A stretch of DNA of 64,000 bases from CAVQCJ01 sp963849365 (lineage in GTDB: Bacteria; Actinomycetota; Actinomycetes; Prado026). A program made the position numbers and the translations under genes. The notes beneath the pieces are model-generated. The model saw only the letters and a list, made by a program, of their open reading frames with translations, made no database searches and was not told the origin of the DNA. Position 1 is the stretch's first letter, and every line of letters begins with the position of its first letter. Positions 42,889 through 50,458 of this stretch are shown in pieces. The stretch covers positions 868,001 to 932,000 of the forward strand of contig CAWKHA010000004.1 of the NCBI GenBank assembly GCA_963849365.1, read 5' to 3'.

Positions 42889-44355
42889 ATGACGAGCACG
42901 GCCGACGAGACCCGAGTCCTGTCCAGCGTCCGGACCGATCTGTACCTGGGCGGTGAGTGGACGCCGCCGCGCTCCGGCCGGACGGTGGCCGTCGAGGACC
43001 CGGCCACCGGCGAGACCATCGCCGAGGTGGCCGACGGCAGCCCCGAGGAGGCCCTCGGGGCGCTGGCCGTCGCGGCCGAGCACCAGGCCGGCTGGGCGGC
43101 GACGGCGCCGCGCGTGCGCGGGGAGATCCTGCGCCGCACGTACGAGCTCATGGTCGCGCGCGCGGAGGACCTCGCGCTGCTGATGACGCTGGAGATGGGC
43201 AAGCCGCTCGCGGAGTCCCTGGGCGAGGTGACGTACGCCGCCGAGTTCCTGCGCTGGTTCAGCGAGGAGGCGGTACGGGTGGACGGCCGCTTCGGCCTGT
43301 CCCCGGCCGGGGACAGCCGGCTGATCGTCCTCAAGCAGCCGGTCGGGCCGTGCCTGTTCATCACCCCGTGGAACTTCCCGCTCGCGATGGGCACCCGCAA
43401 GATCGGGCCGGCGGTCGCAGCCGGCTGCACGATGATCGTGAAGCCGGCCAAGCAGACGCCGCTGTCGATGCTCGCGCTCGCCGCGCTGCTCGAGGAGGCC
43501 GGCCTGCCCAAGGGGGTGCTGTCGGTGCTGACGGCCAGGTCGGCCGGCGCGCTGACCGCGCCGCTGCTGCAGGACGCGCGGCTGCGCAAGCTGTCCTTCA
43601 CCGGCTCGACCGAGGTGGGACGCCAGCTCGTCAAGGACGCCGCCGACCAGCTGCTGCGCACGTCGATGGAGCTCGGTGGCAACGCGCCGTTCCTGGTCTT
43701 CGAGGACGCCGACCTGGACAAGGCGGTCGACGGCGCGATGCTCGCCAAGATGCGCAACATGGGCGAGGCGTGCACGGCGGCGAACCGGTTCCACGTCCAC
43801 GCGTCCGTCGCCGAGGAGTTCACCCGCCGGCTGACGACGAGGATGTCCGCGCTGTCCGTCGGGCGCGGCACCGAGGACGGCGTGCAGGTCGGGCCGCTGA
43901 TCGACGAGGCCGGCCGTGCCAAGGTCGAGGAGCTGGTCTCGGACGCGGTCGACCACGGCGCGAAGGCGGCGTGCGGCGGCACCCGTCCGGACGGGCGGGG
44001 CTACTTCTACCCACCGACCGTGCTGTCCGGGGTCGAGCCCGGGTCGCGGATCCTCAAGGAGGAGGTCTTCGGGCCGGTCGCCCCGGTGGCGACGTTCGAG
44101 ACCGACGACGAGGCGATCGCGGCGGCGAACGACACCGAGTTCGGCCTGGTCTCGTACGCCTACACCCAGTCGTGGGACCGCGGCATGAAGGTGGTGGAGG
44201 CGTTGCAGTCCGGGATGCTCGGTCTCAACCGCGGGCTCGTGTCGAACCCGGCCGCGCCGTTCGGCGGCATCAAGCAGTCCGGGTTCGGGCGCGAGGGCGG
44301 CCCCGAAGGCATCGAGGAGTACCTCGACGTCAAGTACGTCAGCACCCCGCACTGA
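42889..44355 (+). CDS. NAD(P)-dependent succinate-semialdehyde dehydrogenase-type aldehyde dehydrogenase
   Basis: The 488-residue enzyme has FITPWNFPLAMGTRKIGPAV, KPAKQTPLSMLALA, the cofactor loop FTGSTEVGRQL, catalytic Glu in MELGGNAPF and catalytic Cys in GEACTAANRF, then EEVFGPVAPV. AAFLRW-like and GPEGIEEYLDVKYV features match the GabD/succinate-semialdehyde dehydrogenase group. It oxidises a semialdehyde to the acid. ATG at 42889 follows CGAGGAGGCG. Two acyl-CoA dehydrogenase genes follow closely. Confidence 0.85.
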   Translation: MTSTADETRVLSSVRTDLYLGGEWTPPRSGRTVAVEDPATGETIAEVADGSPEEALGALAVAAEHQAGWAATAPRVRGEILRRTYELMVARAEDLALLMTLEMGKPLAESLGEVTYAAEFLRWFSEEAVRVDGRFGLSPAGDSRLIVLKQPVGPCLFITPWNFPLAMGTRKIGPAVAAGCTMIVKPAKQTPLSMLALAALLEEAGLPKGVLSVLTARSAGALTAPLLQDARLRKLSFTGSTEVGRQLVKDAADQLLRTSMELGGNAPFLVFEDADLDKAVDGAMLAKMRNMGEACTAANRFHVHASVAEEFTRRLTTRMSALSVGRGTEDGVQVGPLIDEAGRAKVEELVSDAVDHGAKAACGGTRPDGRGYFYPPTVLSGVEPGSRILKEEVFGPVAPVATFETDDEAIAAANDTEFGLVSYAYTQSWDRGMKVVEALQSGMLGLNRGLVSNPAAPFGGIKQSGFGREGGPEGIEEYLDVKYVSTPH

Positions 44356-44388
44356 CCAGCCGGCGGCGGTGGCGGAGGAGAGGCAGCG

Positions 44389-45552
44389 TTGGACCTGCGT
44401 GACAGCGCGGACGAGGCCGCGTTCCGGGCCGAGCTGCGCACGTGGTTCGCGGCCAACCTGCCCGCCGGGTGGGCCGACCGGGAACCGACGGTCGGTCTCG
44501 AGGACCTCGACTTCATGCGCGCCTGGACGCGCAAGATCTTCGCCGCGGGGTACGCCGGGATCACCTGGCCCAAGGAGTACGGCGGGCTCGCGCTGCCGCC
44601 GACGTACCAGGGCATCTACCTGGAGGAGGCCGCGCGCCACGACGCCCCGGGTCACGTCGGGGTGATCGGCCTGGGCATGGCCGGGCCGACGATCATGGCC
44701 TGGGGCAGCGACGCGCAGAAGGAGCGGTACCTGCGGCCGCTGCTGTCCGGGGCGGAGATCTGGTGCCAGGGCTTCTCCGAGCCCGGCGCCGGCTCCGACC
44801 TGGCGGCGGCGCGCACCCGCGCAGTGCTGGACGGTGACGAGTGGGTGGTCGACGGGCAGAAGGTCTGGTCCTCGTACGCGCACGTCGCCGACTGGTGCAT
44901 CCTCGTCGCCCGCACCGACCCGGACGCCGAACGACACCGCGGTCTGTCGTACCTGCTGGTCGACATGCACGCGCCCGGGGTGCAGGTGCGGCCGCTGCGG
45001 CAGATCACCGGCGACCCGGAGTTCAACGAGATCTACTTCACCGACGTCCGGGTGCCGCGCGAGTCGATGCTCGGCGCTCCGGGCGAGGGTTGGAGCGTCG
45101 CGATGACGACACTGCTGCACGAGCGCGGCACGCTCGGCTTCGCGCTGACGGCACGGTTCGAGCAGCTGCTGCGCCGGCTGGTCCGGACCGCGCGGACCGA
45201 ACGCGCCGACGGCACGCGGCCGGCCGACGACCCGCTGGTCCGGGACCGCATCGGTGCGCTCGCGATCGACCTGGAGGCGCTGCGCTTCACCAACTACCGG
45301 GCGCTGACCGCGCTGGTGAAGACCGGCATGCCCGGTCCCGAGGGCTCGATCGCCAAGCTGCACTGGTCCGAGGCCAACCAGCGGCTGACCTCGCTGGCGC
45401 AGGACCTCGAAGGGTCCCGGGCCCGGCTCGACGGGGGCTTCTGGGGCTACCAGCAGCTGCGCTCGCGCGGCAACACGATCGAGGCGGGTACGTCCGAGAT
45501 CCTGCGCAGCATCATCGCCGAGCGCGTCGTCGGCCTGCCCCGGTCGCGCTGA
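44389..45552 (+). CDS. Acyl-CoA dehydrogenase, large-type subunit with probable catalytic Glu
   Basis: The 387-residue flavoprotein has TWPKEYGGLALPPTYQ, CQGFSEPGAGSDLAAARTRA, VDGQKVWSSYAHVADWCILVART, the FNEIYFTDVRVP segment and IEAGTSEILRSIIAERVVGLPR. LLHERGTLGFAL supplies a Glu at the alternative catalytic position. It belongs to the FadE type common in steroid and polycyclic degradation of actinobacteria. It starts with TTG at 44389 after GGAGGAG (44374-44380). It is followed nine bases later by a second dehydrogenase. Confidence 0.82.
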   Translation: MDLRDSADEAAFRAELRTWFAANLPAGWADREPTVGLEDLDFMRAWTRKIFAAGYAGITWPKEYGGLALPPTYQGIYLEEAARHDAPGHVGVIGLGMAGPTIMAWGSDAQKERYLRPLLSGAEIWCQGFSEPGAGSDLAAARTRAVLDGDEWVVDGQKVWSSYAHVADWCILVARTDPDAERHRGLSYLLVDMHAPGVQVRPLRQITGDPEFNEIYFTDVRVPRESMLGAPGEGWSVAMTTLLHERGTLGFALTARFEQLLRRLVRTARTERADGTRPADDPLVRDRIGALAIDLEALRFTNYRALTALVKTGMPGPEGSIAKLHWSEANQRLTSLAQDLEGSRARLDGGFWGYQQLRSRGNTIEAGTSEILRSIIAERVVGLPRSR

Positions 45553-45561
45553 GGGGGAGCC

Positions 45562-46668
45562 GTGGACCTCGCGTTCTCCGACGACCAGCAGCAGCTGCGC
45601 ACCGCGGCCCGGCGGCTGTTCGCCGAAAGGGTCACCGACGAGCGGTTGCACGCGGTCGCCGACGGTGCCCTCGGTCACGACCCCGAGCTGTGGGCCGAGC
45701 TGGTCGGGCTCGGCTGGGTGGGCCTGTCCGGGCCGGACGGCGGCGGGATGTTCCTGGACGAGGCGGTGCTGCTGGAGGAGGCCGGCTTCGCGCTGGCGCC
45801 GGTTCCGCTGCTCTCGACAACGGTCGCGCTGCCCGCGGTCGTCGCCGTGGGCGCCGACCCGGTGCGACCGGCTGCCGTCGCGTGGGGCGAGCCGTCCGGC
45901 GCCGACGCTTTCGGCGATCCCGCCGGCGTCCTGTGCACCGCCACCCGTACGCCGGACCCGTGGTCGCTCACCGGTGACAAGGTGGACGTCGCCGACCTGG
46001 GTGCCGCCGAGCTCGTAGGGGTGGTCGCACGCTCCGCGGGCGGCGGCGCGGCGGTGGTGGCGGTCCTGGAGCCGGCCGCGACCGGCGGCGCGCTCGCCAC
46101 CCGGTCCGAGACCACCGACGGCACCCGCCGGATCGGCCGGCTCAGCCTGCAGGACGCCGCGGTGCCGTCAGCCGCGGTGGTGCCGGACGCCGGCGCGCTG
46201 CTCCTGGCGATCCGCAGGCGCGCCCTGGCCGGGCTCGCGCTGGAGTCCGTCGGGATCGCCCAGCGCGCCCTCGACATCGCGACCGCGCACGCCTCCACGC
46301 GCGAGCAGTTCGGCCGCGTCATCGGCACCTACCAGGCCGTGTCGCACCGGGTCGCCGACATGTACGTCGCGACCGAGCTCGCCCGCTCGCTGGCCTACCG
46401 CGCCGCCTGGTACGTCGCCACCGCAGAGACCGAGCCCGGCGCGGTCGACTCCGGTGTCGTCGACTCCGCCTGCTCGGCGGCGAAGGCGGCCGGCGGCGAG
46501 GCGGGTGTCCTGGCCTGCGAGGGCCTGATCCAGGTGCTCGGCGGCATGGGCATGACGTGGGAGCACGTCGCCCACCGCCTGTACAAGCGGGCGCTGGGGA
46601 ACCGGACGTATGCGGGAGCGCCGGCCCGGCACCGGGCGGCCGTCGCGGCGGCCCTGCTGGATGGCTGA
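45562..46668 (+). CDS. Acyl-CoA dehydrogenase, probable non-catalytic partner subunit
   Basis: The 368-residue protein keeps the family C-terminal helices (ALESVGIAQRALDIATAHAS, REQFGRVIGTYQAVSHRVADM, VLGGMGMTWEHVAHRLYKRAL) but the substrate/FAD middle is shortened and degenerate. Where the partner has HERGTLG this protein reads RRRALAG, so the catalytic Glu appears absent. Adjacent gene pairs of this kind encode alpha2beta2 acyl-CoA dehydrogenases for bulky CoA esters in actinobacteria. GTG at 45562 follows GAGGGGGAG. Confidence 0.8.
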   Translation: MDLAFSDDQQQLRTAARRLFAERVTDERLHAVADGALGHDPELWAELVGLGWVGLSGPDGGGMFLDEAVLLEEAGFALAPVPLLSTTVALPAVVAVGADPVRPAAVAWGEPSGADAFGDPAGVLCTATRTPDPWSLTGDKVDVADLGAAELVGVVARSAGGGAAVVAVLEPAATGGALATRSETTDGTRRIGRLSLQDAAVPSAAVVPDAGALLLAIRRRALAGLALESVGIAQRALDIATAHASTREQFGRVIGTYQAVSHRVADMYVATELARSLAYRAAWYVATAETEPGAVDSGVVDSACSAAKAAGGEAGVLACEGLIQVLGGMGMTWEHVAHRLYKRALGNRTYAGAPARHRAAVAAALLDG

Positions 46669-46700
46669 CCTGCCGTCCCTTCAGCCCCGGCCCGTCCCGG

Positions 46701-46713
46701 TCGATGCCATCGA
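46701..46713. promoter_or_regulatory. Palindromic operator upstream of the 11-codon unit
   Basis: TCGATG and CATCGA form a perfect 13-base palindrome around one C. It lies 26 bases before the TAGGCT box, near the expected -35 region. Confidence 0.4.
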
Positions 46714-46738
46714 TGCGAGGAACCGGCCGCCCGGCGGG

Positions 46739-46744
46739 TAGGCT
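46739..46744 (+). promoter_or_regulatory. -10 box TAGGCT of the 11-codon unit
   Basis: TAGGCT predicts a start near 46751, giving a leader of about 147 bases before the microORF. Confidence 0.45.
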
Positions 46745-46750
46745 GGGGGC

Positions 46751-46897
46751 AGCAGCCCACCGACGGGTTGCCCGAGGCGCCTTCGGCGCCCGGTCCCGAT
46801 GCCCGCCCCTCGCGTGGGTCTGGGCAAGCACAAACCCGGGGTCGGCTCCGCTGCTTCCATGCGTCGCAGCCGGGCCCGGGGTGGAAGGAGTCTCGTC
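46751..46897 (+). ncRNA. Candidate structured 5' leader with SD-sequestering loop
   Basis: Pairings seen directly: GGCGCC-TTC-GGCGCC hairpin (46776-46790); CCCAC (46756-46760) with GTGGG (46814-46818) and TTGCCC (46768-46773) with GGGCAA (46822-46827), which cross each other as in a pseudoknot; and a long hairpin where CCCGGG (46835-46840) pairs with CCCGGG (46875-46880) and CGGCT (46843-46847) with AGCCG (46868-46872). In the loop of that hairpin CTTCCA (46854-46859) can pair with TGGAAG (46882-46887), which is part of the Shine-Dalgarno sequence. This is how several translational riboswitches work. I do not recognise a known family. Confidence 0.4.
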
Positions 46898-46933
46898 ATG
46901 TACGAGAAGGACTACGGTCCCTGGGACGACTAG
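46898..46933 (+). CDS. 11-codon ORF encoding MYEKDYGPWDD
   Basis: ATG at 46898 is preceded by GGAAGGAG (46883-46890) with seven bases of spacing, the strongest ribosome-binding site in the neighbourhood. It reads MYEKDYGPWDD and stops with TAG. The peptide is acidic with two Tyr and one Trp. A strong hairpin begins 29 bases after the stop, so the unit is self-contained. It could be a leader peptide, a secreted or modified small peptide, or a sensor ORF; no family is recognised. Confidence 0.5.
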   Translation: MYEKDYGPWDD

Positions 46934-46962
46934 GGACACATCCGGGGCCTGAGGGTCCCGCA

Positions 46963-46999
46963 CAGCGCCCCCGACCGGTTCGTCCGGCCGGGGGCGCTG
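46963..46999 (+). terminator. Strong terminator hairpin after the 11-codon ORF
   Basis: CAGCGCCCCCG (46963-46973) pairs with CGGGGGCGCTG (46989-46999), with CCGG/CCGG extending the stem inward to a 5-base loop. No T-run follows, as is usual in very GC-rich actinobacteria. Confidence 0.65.
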
Positions 47000-47021
47000 C
47001 GCGTCCGGCCCCTCCGACCTC

Positions 47022-47087
47022 CCGACTGATGCGCGCGTCTTGGGCCTTCCCCGTCCCCGGAAGGCCCAAGACGCGCGCATCAGTCGG
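47022..47087. repeat. 66-bp dispersed palindrome, copy D (best copy)
   Basis: The arms are perfect over 29 bases: 47022-47050 pairs with 47059-47087 around an 8-base loop. The outer part matches copies A-C; the inner part (GGGCCTTCC with GGAAGGCCC) is specific to this copy but still paired. It lies between the 11-codon unit and tdh. Confidence 0.9.
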
Positions 47088-47131
47088 GTTCCTGATGGTC
47101 GGGGGCAGCGGGGATGACCTGCGCCGATGCG

Positions 47132-47137
47132 TACAGT
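47132..47137 (+). promoter_or_regulatory. Possible -10 box TACAGT for tdh-kbl
   Basis: TACAGT lies about 100 bases before the tdh ATG in an otherwise empty stretch and is the best TAnnnT match there. Confidence 0.25.
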
Positions 47138-47237
47138 CGGGGCGTCCGACCCTGCCCCGGCGGCGGTTGCCGTGCCCTGGGCCGCCGTGGTCCGGTGGCC
47201 TCCCCGTCCGCAGGCGCAGCATCTCGAGGAGTTCGAC

Positions 47238-48269
47238 ATGAAGGCACTGGTCAAAGCCGAGGCCGCGCCCGGGCTGTGGCTGCAGGACGTCGCGGAGCCG
47301 GCCGCTCGCGCGGGCGAGGTGCTGATCCGGGTGCTGCGTACCGGGATCTGCGGCACCGACCTGCACATCAGGTCCTGGGACGCCTGGTCGCAGACCGCGG
47401 TGAAGCCACCGGTCGTGCTGGGCCACGAGATCGCGGGCCGGGTCGAGGCGCTGGGCCGCGGCGTCGACACTGTCGACGTCGGCGACCTCGTGAGCGTCGA
47501 GGGCCACATCGTCTGCGGGCGTTGCCGCTCCTGCCTGGGCGGGGCCCGCCAGCTGTGCCCCAACACCGTCAGCGTGGGCGTCGACCGAGACGGCGGGTTC
47601 GCCGAGTACGTCGTCGTCCCGGCCACGAACGTGTGGCGCCACCCGCGCCCGATCGACCCTGACGTCGCCGCGATCTTCGACCCGTTCGGCAACGCCGTGC
47701 ACTCGGCGCTGAGCTTCCGGGTGCTGGGCGAGGACGTGCTCATCACCGGTGCCGGCCCGATCGGCATCATGGCCGCGTCGGTGGTACGGCACGCCGGGGC
47801 GAGGCACGTGGTGATCACCGACATCAGCGCGGAGCGGCTGGCGCTGGCCGAGTCCATGGGCGCGGTGTCCCGCGCGGTCGACGTGAGCACCGCCAGCCTG
47901 GACGAGGTGATGGCCGACCTGGGCATGGTGGAGGGGTTCGACGTCGGGCTGGAGATGTCCGGCGCGCCCGCGGCCCTGCACTCGATGATCAACACGATGG
48001 CGCACGGCGGCGAGATGGCGCTGCTGGGGCTGCCGTCCGGCGACATCCAGTTCGACTGGGACCGGGTCATCCACTCGATGCTGACGATCAAGGGGATCTT
48101 CGGCCGCGAGATGTTCGAGACCTGGTACGCGATGTCGGTGCTCGTCGGCGCCGGGCTGGACATCTCCCCGGTGATCACGCACCGCTTCCCGTACACCGAG
48201 TTCGAGCAGGCGTTCGACGTCGCCGCCAGCGGCAAGTGCGGCAAGGTCATCCTCGACTGGGAGGGCTGA
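47238..48269 (+). CDS. tdh: L-threonine 3-dehydrogenase
   Basis: The 343-residue zinc alcohol dehydrogenase-family enzyme has RTGICGTDLHI (catalytic zinc Cys), VLGHEIAGRVEALG, the structural zinc cluster CGRCRSCLGGARQLC, DPFGNAVHSAL and the NAD loop ITGAGPIGIMAASVVRHAGA. It oxidises threonine to 2-amino-3-ketobutyrate. ATG at 47238 follows GAGGAG. kbl follows three bases after its stop, so the two enzymes act in sequence. Confidence 0.92.
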   Translation: MKALVKAEAAPGLWLQDVAEPAARAGEVLIRVLRTGICGTDLHIRSWDAWSQTAVKPPVVLGHEIAGRVEALGRGVDTVDVGDLVSVEGHIVCGRCRSCLGGARQLCPNTVSVGVDRDGGFAEYVVVPATNVWRHPRPIDPDVAAIFDPFGNAVHSALSFRVLGEDVLITGAGPIGIMAASVVRHAGARHVVITDISAERLALAESMGAVSRAVDVSTASLDEVMADLGMVEGFDVGLEMSGAPAALHSMINTMAHGGEMALLGLPSGDIQFDWDRVIHSMLTIKGIFGREMFETWYAMSVLVGAGLDISPVITHRFPYTEFEQAFDVAASGKCGKVILDWEG

Positions 48270-48272
48270 GCG

Positions 48273-49490
48273 ATGGGGAACGCCCTGGACGGGCTGCGCG
48301 CCGAGCTGGCCGGCCGGCTCGAGCAGATGCGTGAGACGGGCGTGTTCAAGCCCGAGCGGGTGATGGCCTCGCCGCAGGGGACGCACGTGCTCGACACCGC
48401 CGGCCGCGACGTGCTGAACCTGTGCGCCAACAACTACCTGGGCCTGGCCGACGACCCGCGCGTGGTGGCCGCGGCCGAGCGGGCGGTACGGCAGTGGGGC
48501 TACGGCATGGCCTCGGTGCGGTTCATCTGCGGTACGCAGACCATCCACCGCACCCTGGAGCGGCGGCTGGCGGACTTCCTCGGCACCGAGGACGCGGTGC
48601 TCTTCGGCTCGTGCTTCGACGCGAACGGCGGGGTGTTCGAGGCGTTGCTGGACGAGCAGGACGCCGTCATCTCCGACGCGCTCAACCACGCCTCGATCAT
48701 CGACGGGGTCCGGCTGTGCAAGGCCCGGCGGCTGCGCTACGCCAACCGCGACATGGCCGAGCTCGAGCAGCGGCTGGCCGAGTCCGCCGACGCCCGCTAC
48801 CGGCTGGTGGTCACCGACGGGGTCTTCTCGATGGACGGCTACCTCGCTCCGCTGGACCAGATCTGCGCGCTCGCCGACCGGTACGACGCGCTGGTGATGG
48901 TCGACGACTCGCACGCGGTCGGGTTCGTCGGACCGGGGGGCCGTGGCACCCCCGAGCTGTTCGGCCTCACCGAGCGCGTCGACATCGTCACCGGCACCCT
49001 GGGCAAGGCGCTCGGCGGCGCGTCCGGGGGCTACGTCGCCGCCCGCCAGGAGATCGTCGACGTGCTCAAGCAGCGGGCCCGCCCGTACCTTTTCTCCAAC
49101 TCCGTGGCGCCGCCGATCGTCGCGGCGTCCCTGACGGTGCTGGACCTGCTGGCGGCCTCGGCCGACCTGCGCGACCGGGTGCACGCTGCCGCCGCCCGGT
49201 TCCGCGCCGGCATGGCCGCGGCCGGCTTCGACCTGCTGCCGGGGGAGCACCCGATCGTCCCGGTCATGTTCGGGGACGCGGTCGTGGCCGGCCGGGTCGC
49301 GGAGGAGCTGTTCACCCGCGGCGTCTACGCGGTGGCGTTCTCGTTCCCCGTCGTCCCGCAGGGCCAGGCTCGGATCCGGGTCCAGCTGTCCGCGGCGCAC
49401 ACCGACGAGGACGTCGACCGCGCCGTGGACGCCTTCGTCGCGGCCCGGGCCGCGGCATCAACCCGAGGACCCGTGCACACGACCGGCTGA
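48273..49490 (+). CDS. kbl: Glycine C-acetyltransferase (2-amino-3-ketobutyrate CoA ligase)
   Basis: The 405-residue PLP enzyme has LNLCANNYLGLADDPRVV, RFICGTQTIHRTLERRLADF, DALNHASIIDGVRL, VDDSHAVGFVG and the PLP-lysine motif TGTLGKALGGASGG. It splits 2-amino-3-ketobutyrate with CoA into glycine and acetyl-CoA, completing threonine breakdown with Tdh. ATG at 48273. Confidence 0.93.
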   Translation: MGNALDGLRAELAGRLEQMRETGVFKPERVMASPQGTHVLDTAGRDVLNLCANNYLGLADDPRVVAAAERAVRQWGYGMASVRFICGTQTIHRTLERRLADFLGTEDAVLFGSCFDANGGVFEALLDEQDAVISDALNHASIIDGVRLCKARRLRYANRDMAELEQRLAESADARYRLVVTDGVFSMDGYLAPLDQICALADRYDALVMVDDSHAVGFVGPGGRGTPELFGLTERVDIVTGTLGKALGGASGGYVAARQEIVDVLKQRARPYLFSNSVAPPIVAASLTVLDLLAASADLRDRVHAAAARFRAGMAAAGFDLLPGEHPIVPVMFGDAVVAGRVAEELFTRGVYAVAFSFPVVPQGQARIRVQLSAAHTDEDVDRAVDAFVAARAAASTRGPVHTTG

Positions 49491-49492
49491 CG

Positions 49493-50413
49493 ATGCAGAC
49501 TGCCGGGGTGTCCCTGATCACCCTGCACTGGCAGCAGGCGGCGCAGCTGGCCGGGCTGGCGGCCGTCTCCGGGTCGGCGCTGCGCGCCGGGCTGGCCCTG
49601 CAGGCGGCGCAGGACCGGGACGCCGCCGGGCGGGGCACCCTCCCGCGATCCCGGCCGCGCTGGCCGCGAGTGACGGCCAAGGCGCTGCTGGAGAGCTCGG
49701 TGGTCCTGGGCCTGTTCACGTTCTGGCAGATCGCCGGCGGGTGGGCGCTGACCCGCGTCGACGGTGCCTTCCAGCGCGGGCACTGGATCATGGCCGCCGA
49801 GCAGCGGATGGGCCTGCCCAGCGAGCTCACCGTGCAGCAGGTCGTGCTGGGTCACGACACCTGGATCCGGATCATCAACACCTTCTACCTATACGCCCAC
49901 ATCAACAGCATCGTGCTCTTCCTGGTGTGGATGTTCGTCCGGCACCGCAGCCAGTACCGGTGGGCCCGCAACACGATCGTGCTGCTGACCGGATCGTGCC
50001 TGCTCGTTCAGATGGTCCCGGTCGCGCCACCGCGGATGCTGACCGACTACGGCTTCCAGGACCTCGCGCTGCAGTACGGCCAGTCCGTCTACGGGGCGTT
50101 CGGGAGCGGCGTCGCCGACCAGCTGTCCGCGCTCCCGTCCGTGCACGTCGCCTGGGCGCTGCTCATCGCCTTCTTCGTGCTCGCGGTGTCGCCGAGCCAG
50201 TGGCGCTGGCTGATCCTGCTGCACCCGGTCGCGACGATCTTCGTCGTGGTCGCGACGGCCAACCACTACTGGCTGGACGGCATCTCGGCGGGGGTCATCC
50301 TGGCCGTGGCGCTGCCGGTCACGGACGCGCTCGAACGGCGCCGCGCGCGCCGCGCGGCCGCCGCGCGGCATGTGACACCGGAGGACGCCCGTGAGATGCT
50401 GACTGTCACATAG
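49493..50413 (+). CDS. PAP2-family (aureobasidin/IPC-synthase-like) membrane enzyme
   Basis: The 306-residue polytopic protein has helices at about 65-85 (VVLGLFTFWQIAGGWAL), 125-150 (YAHINSIVLFLVWMFV), 165-185, 220-240 and 250-280. The phosphatase motifs are VAPPRMLTDYGFQD, ALPSVHVAWALL (the SxH motif) and ANHYWLDGISAGVIL (HxxxD). This is the PAP2-3/inositol phosphorylceramide synthase-like group, acting on lipid phosphates or transferring phosphoinositol headgroups. ATG at 49493, two bases after the kbl stop. Its link to threonine breakdown is unclear. Confidence 0.8.
   Translation: MQTAGVSLITLHWQQAAQLAGLAAVSGSALRAGLALQAAQDRDAAGRGTLPRSRPRWPRVTAKALLESSVVLGLFTFWQIAGGWALTRVDGAFQRGHWIMAAEQRMGLPSELTVQQVVLGHDTWIRIINTFYLYAHINSIVLFLVWMFVRHRSQYRWARNTIVLLTGSCLLVQMVPVAPPRMLTDYGFQDLALQYGQSVYGAFGSGVADQLSALPSVHVAWALLIAFFVLAVSPSQWRWLILLHPVATIFVVVATANHYWLDGISAGVILAVALPVTDALERRRARRAAAARHVTPEDAREMLTVT
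50371..50410. promoter_or_regulatory. Inverted repeat TGTGACA-N26-TGTCACA before phhA
   Basis: TGTGACA (50371-50377) and TGTCACA (50404-50410) flank the last codons of the PAP2 gene, 49 bases before the phenylalanine hydroxylase ATG. The wide spacing could mean two half-sites for a looped or multimeric regulator. Confidence 0.3.
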
Positions 50414-50458
50414 GAGCAGACGCAGCAGAAGCGCCCGCGGCGATCCCGAGGCGGTGCC

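Noticed and set aside
41167..45678. A minus-strand open frame of 1,503 codons
   Set aside because: Only the first about 510 codons near 41167-42696 look like protein (HD-GYP). The rest is an antisense reading of the aldehyde and acyl-CoA dehydrogenase genes, which have clear families.
46751..46897. Known RNAs: SRP RNA, tmRNA, RNase P RNA, cobalamin or c-di-AMP riboswitch
   Set aside because: None of their conserved core sequences is visible in this leader; it is left as an unassigned structured RNA.
46896..49400. Long minus-strand open frame opposite tdh and kbl
   Set aside because: It has no recognisable domain and is an artefact of high GC content.
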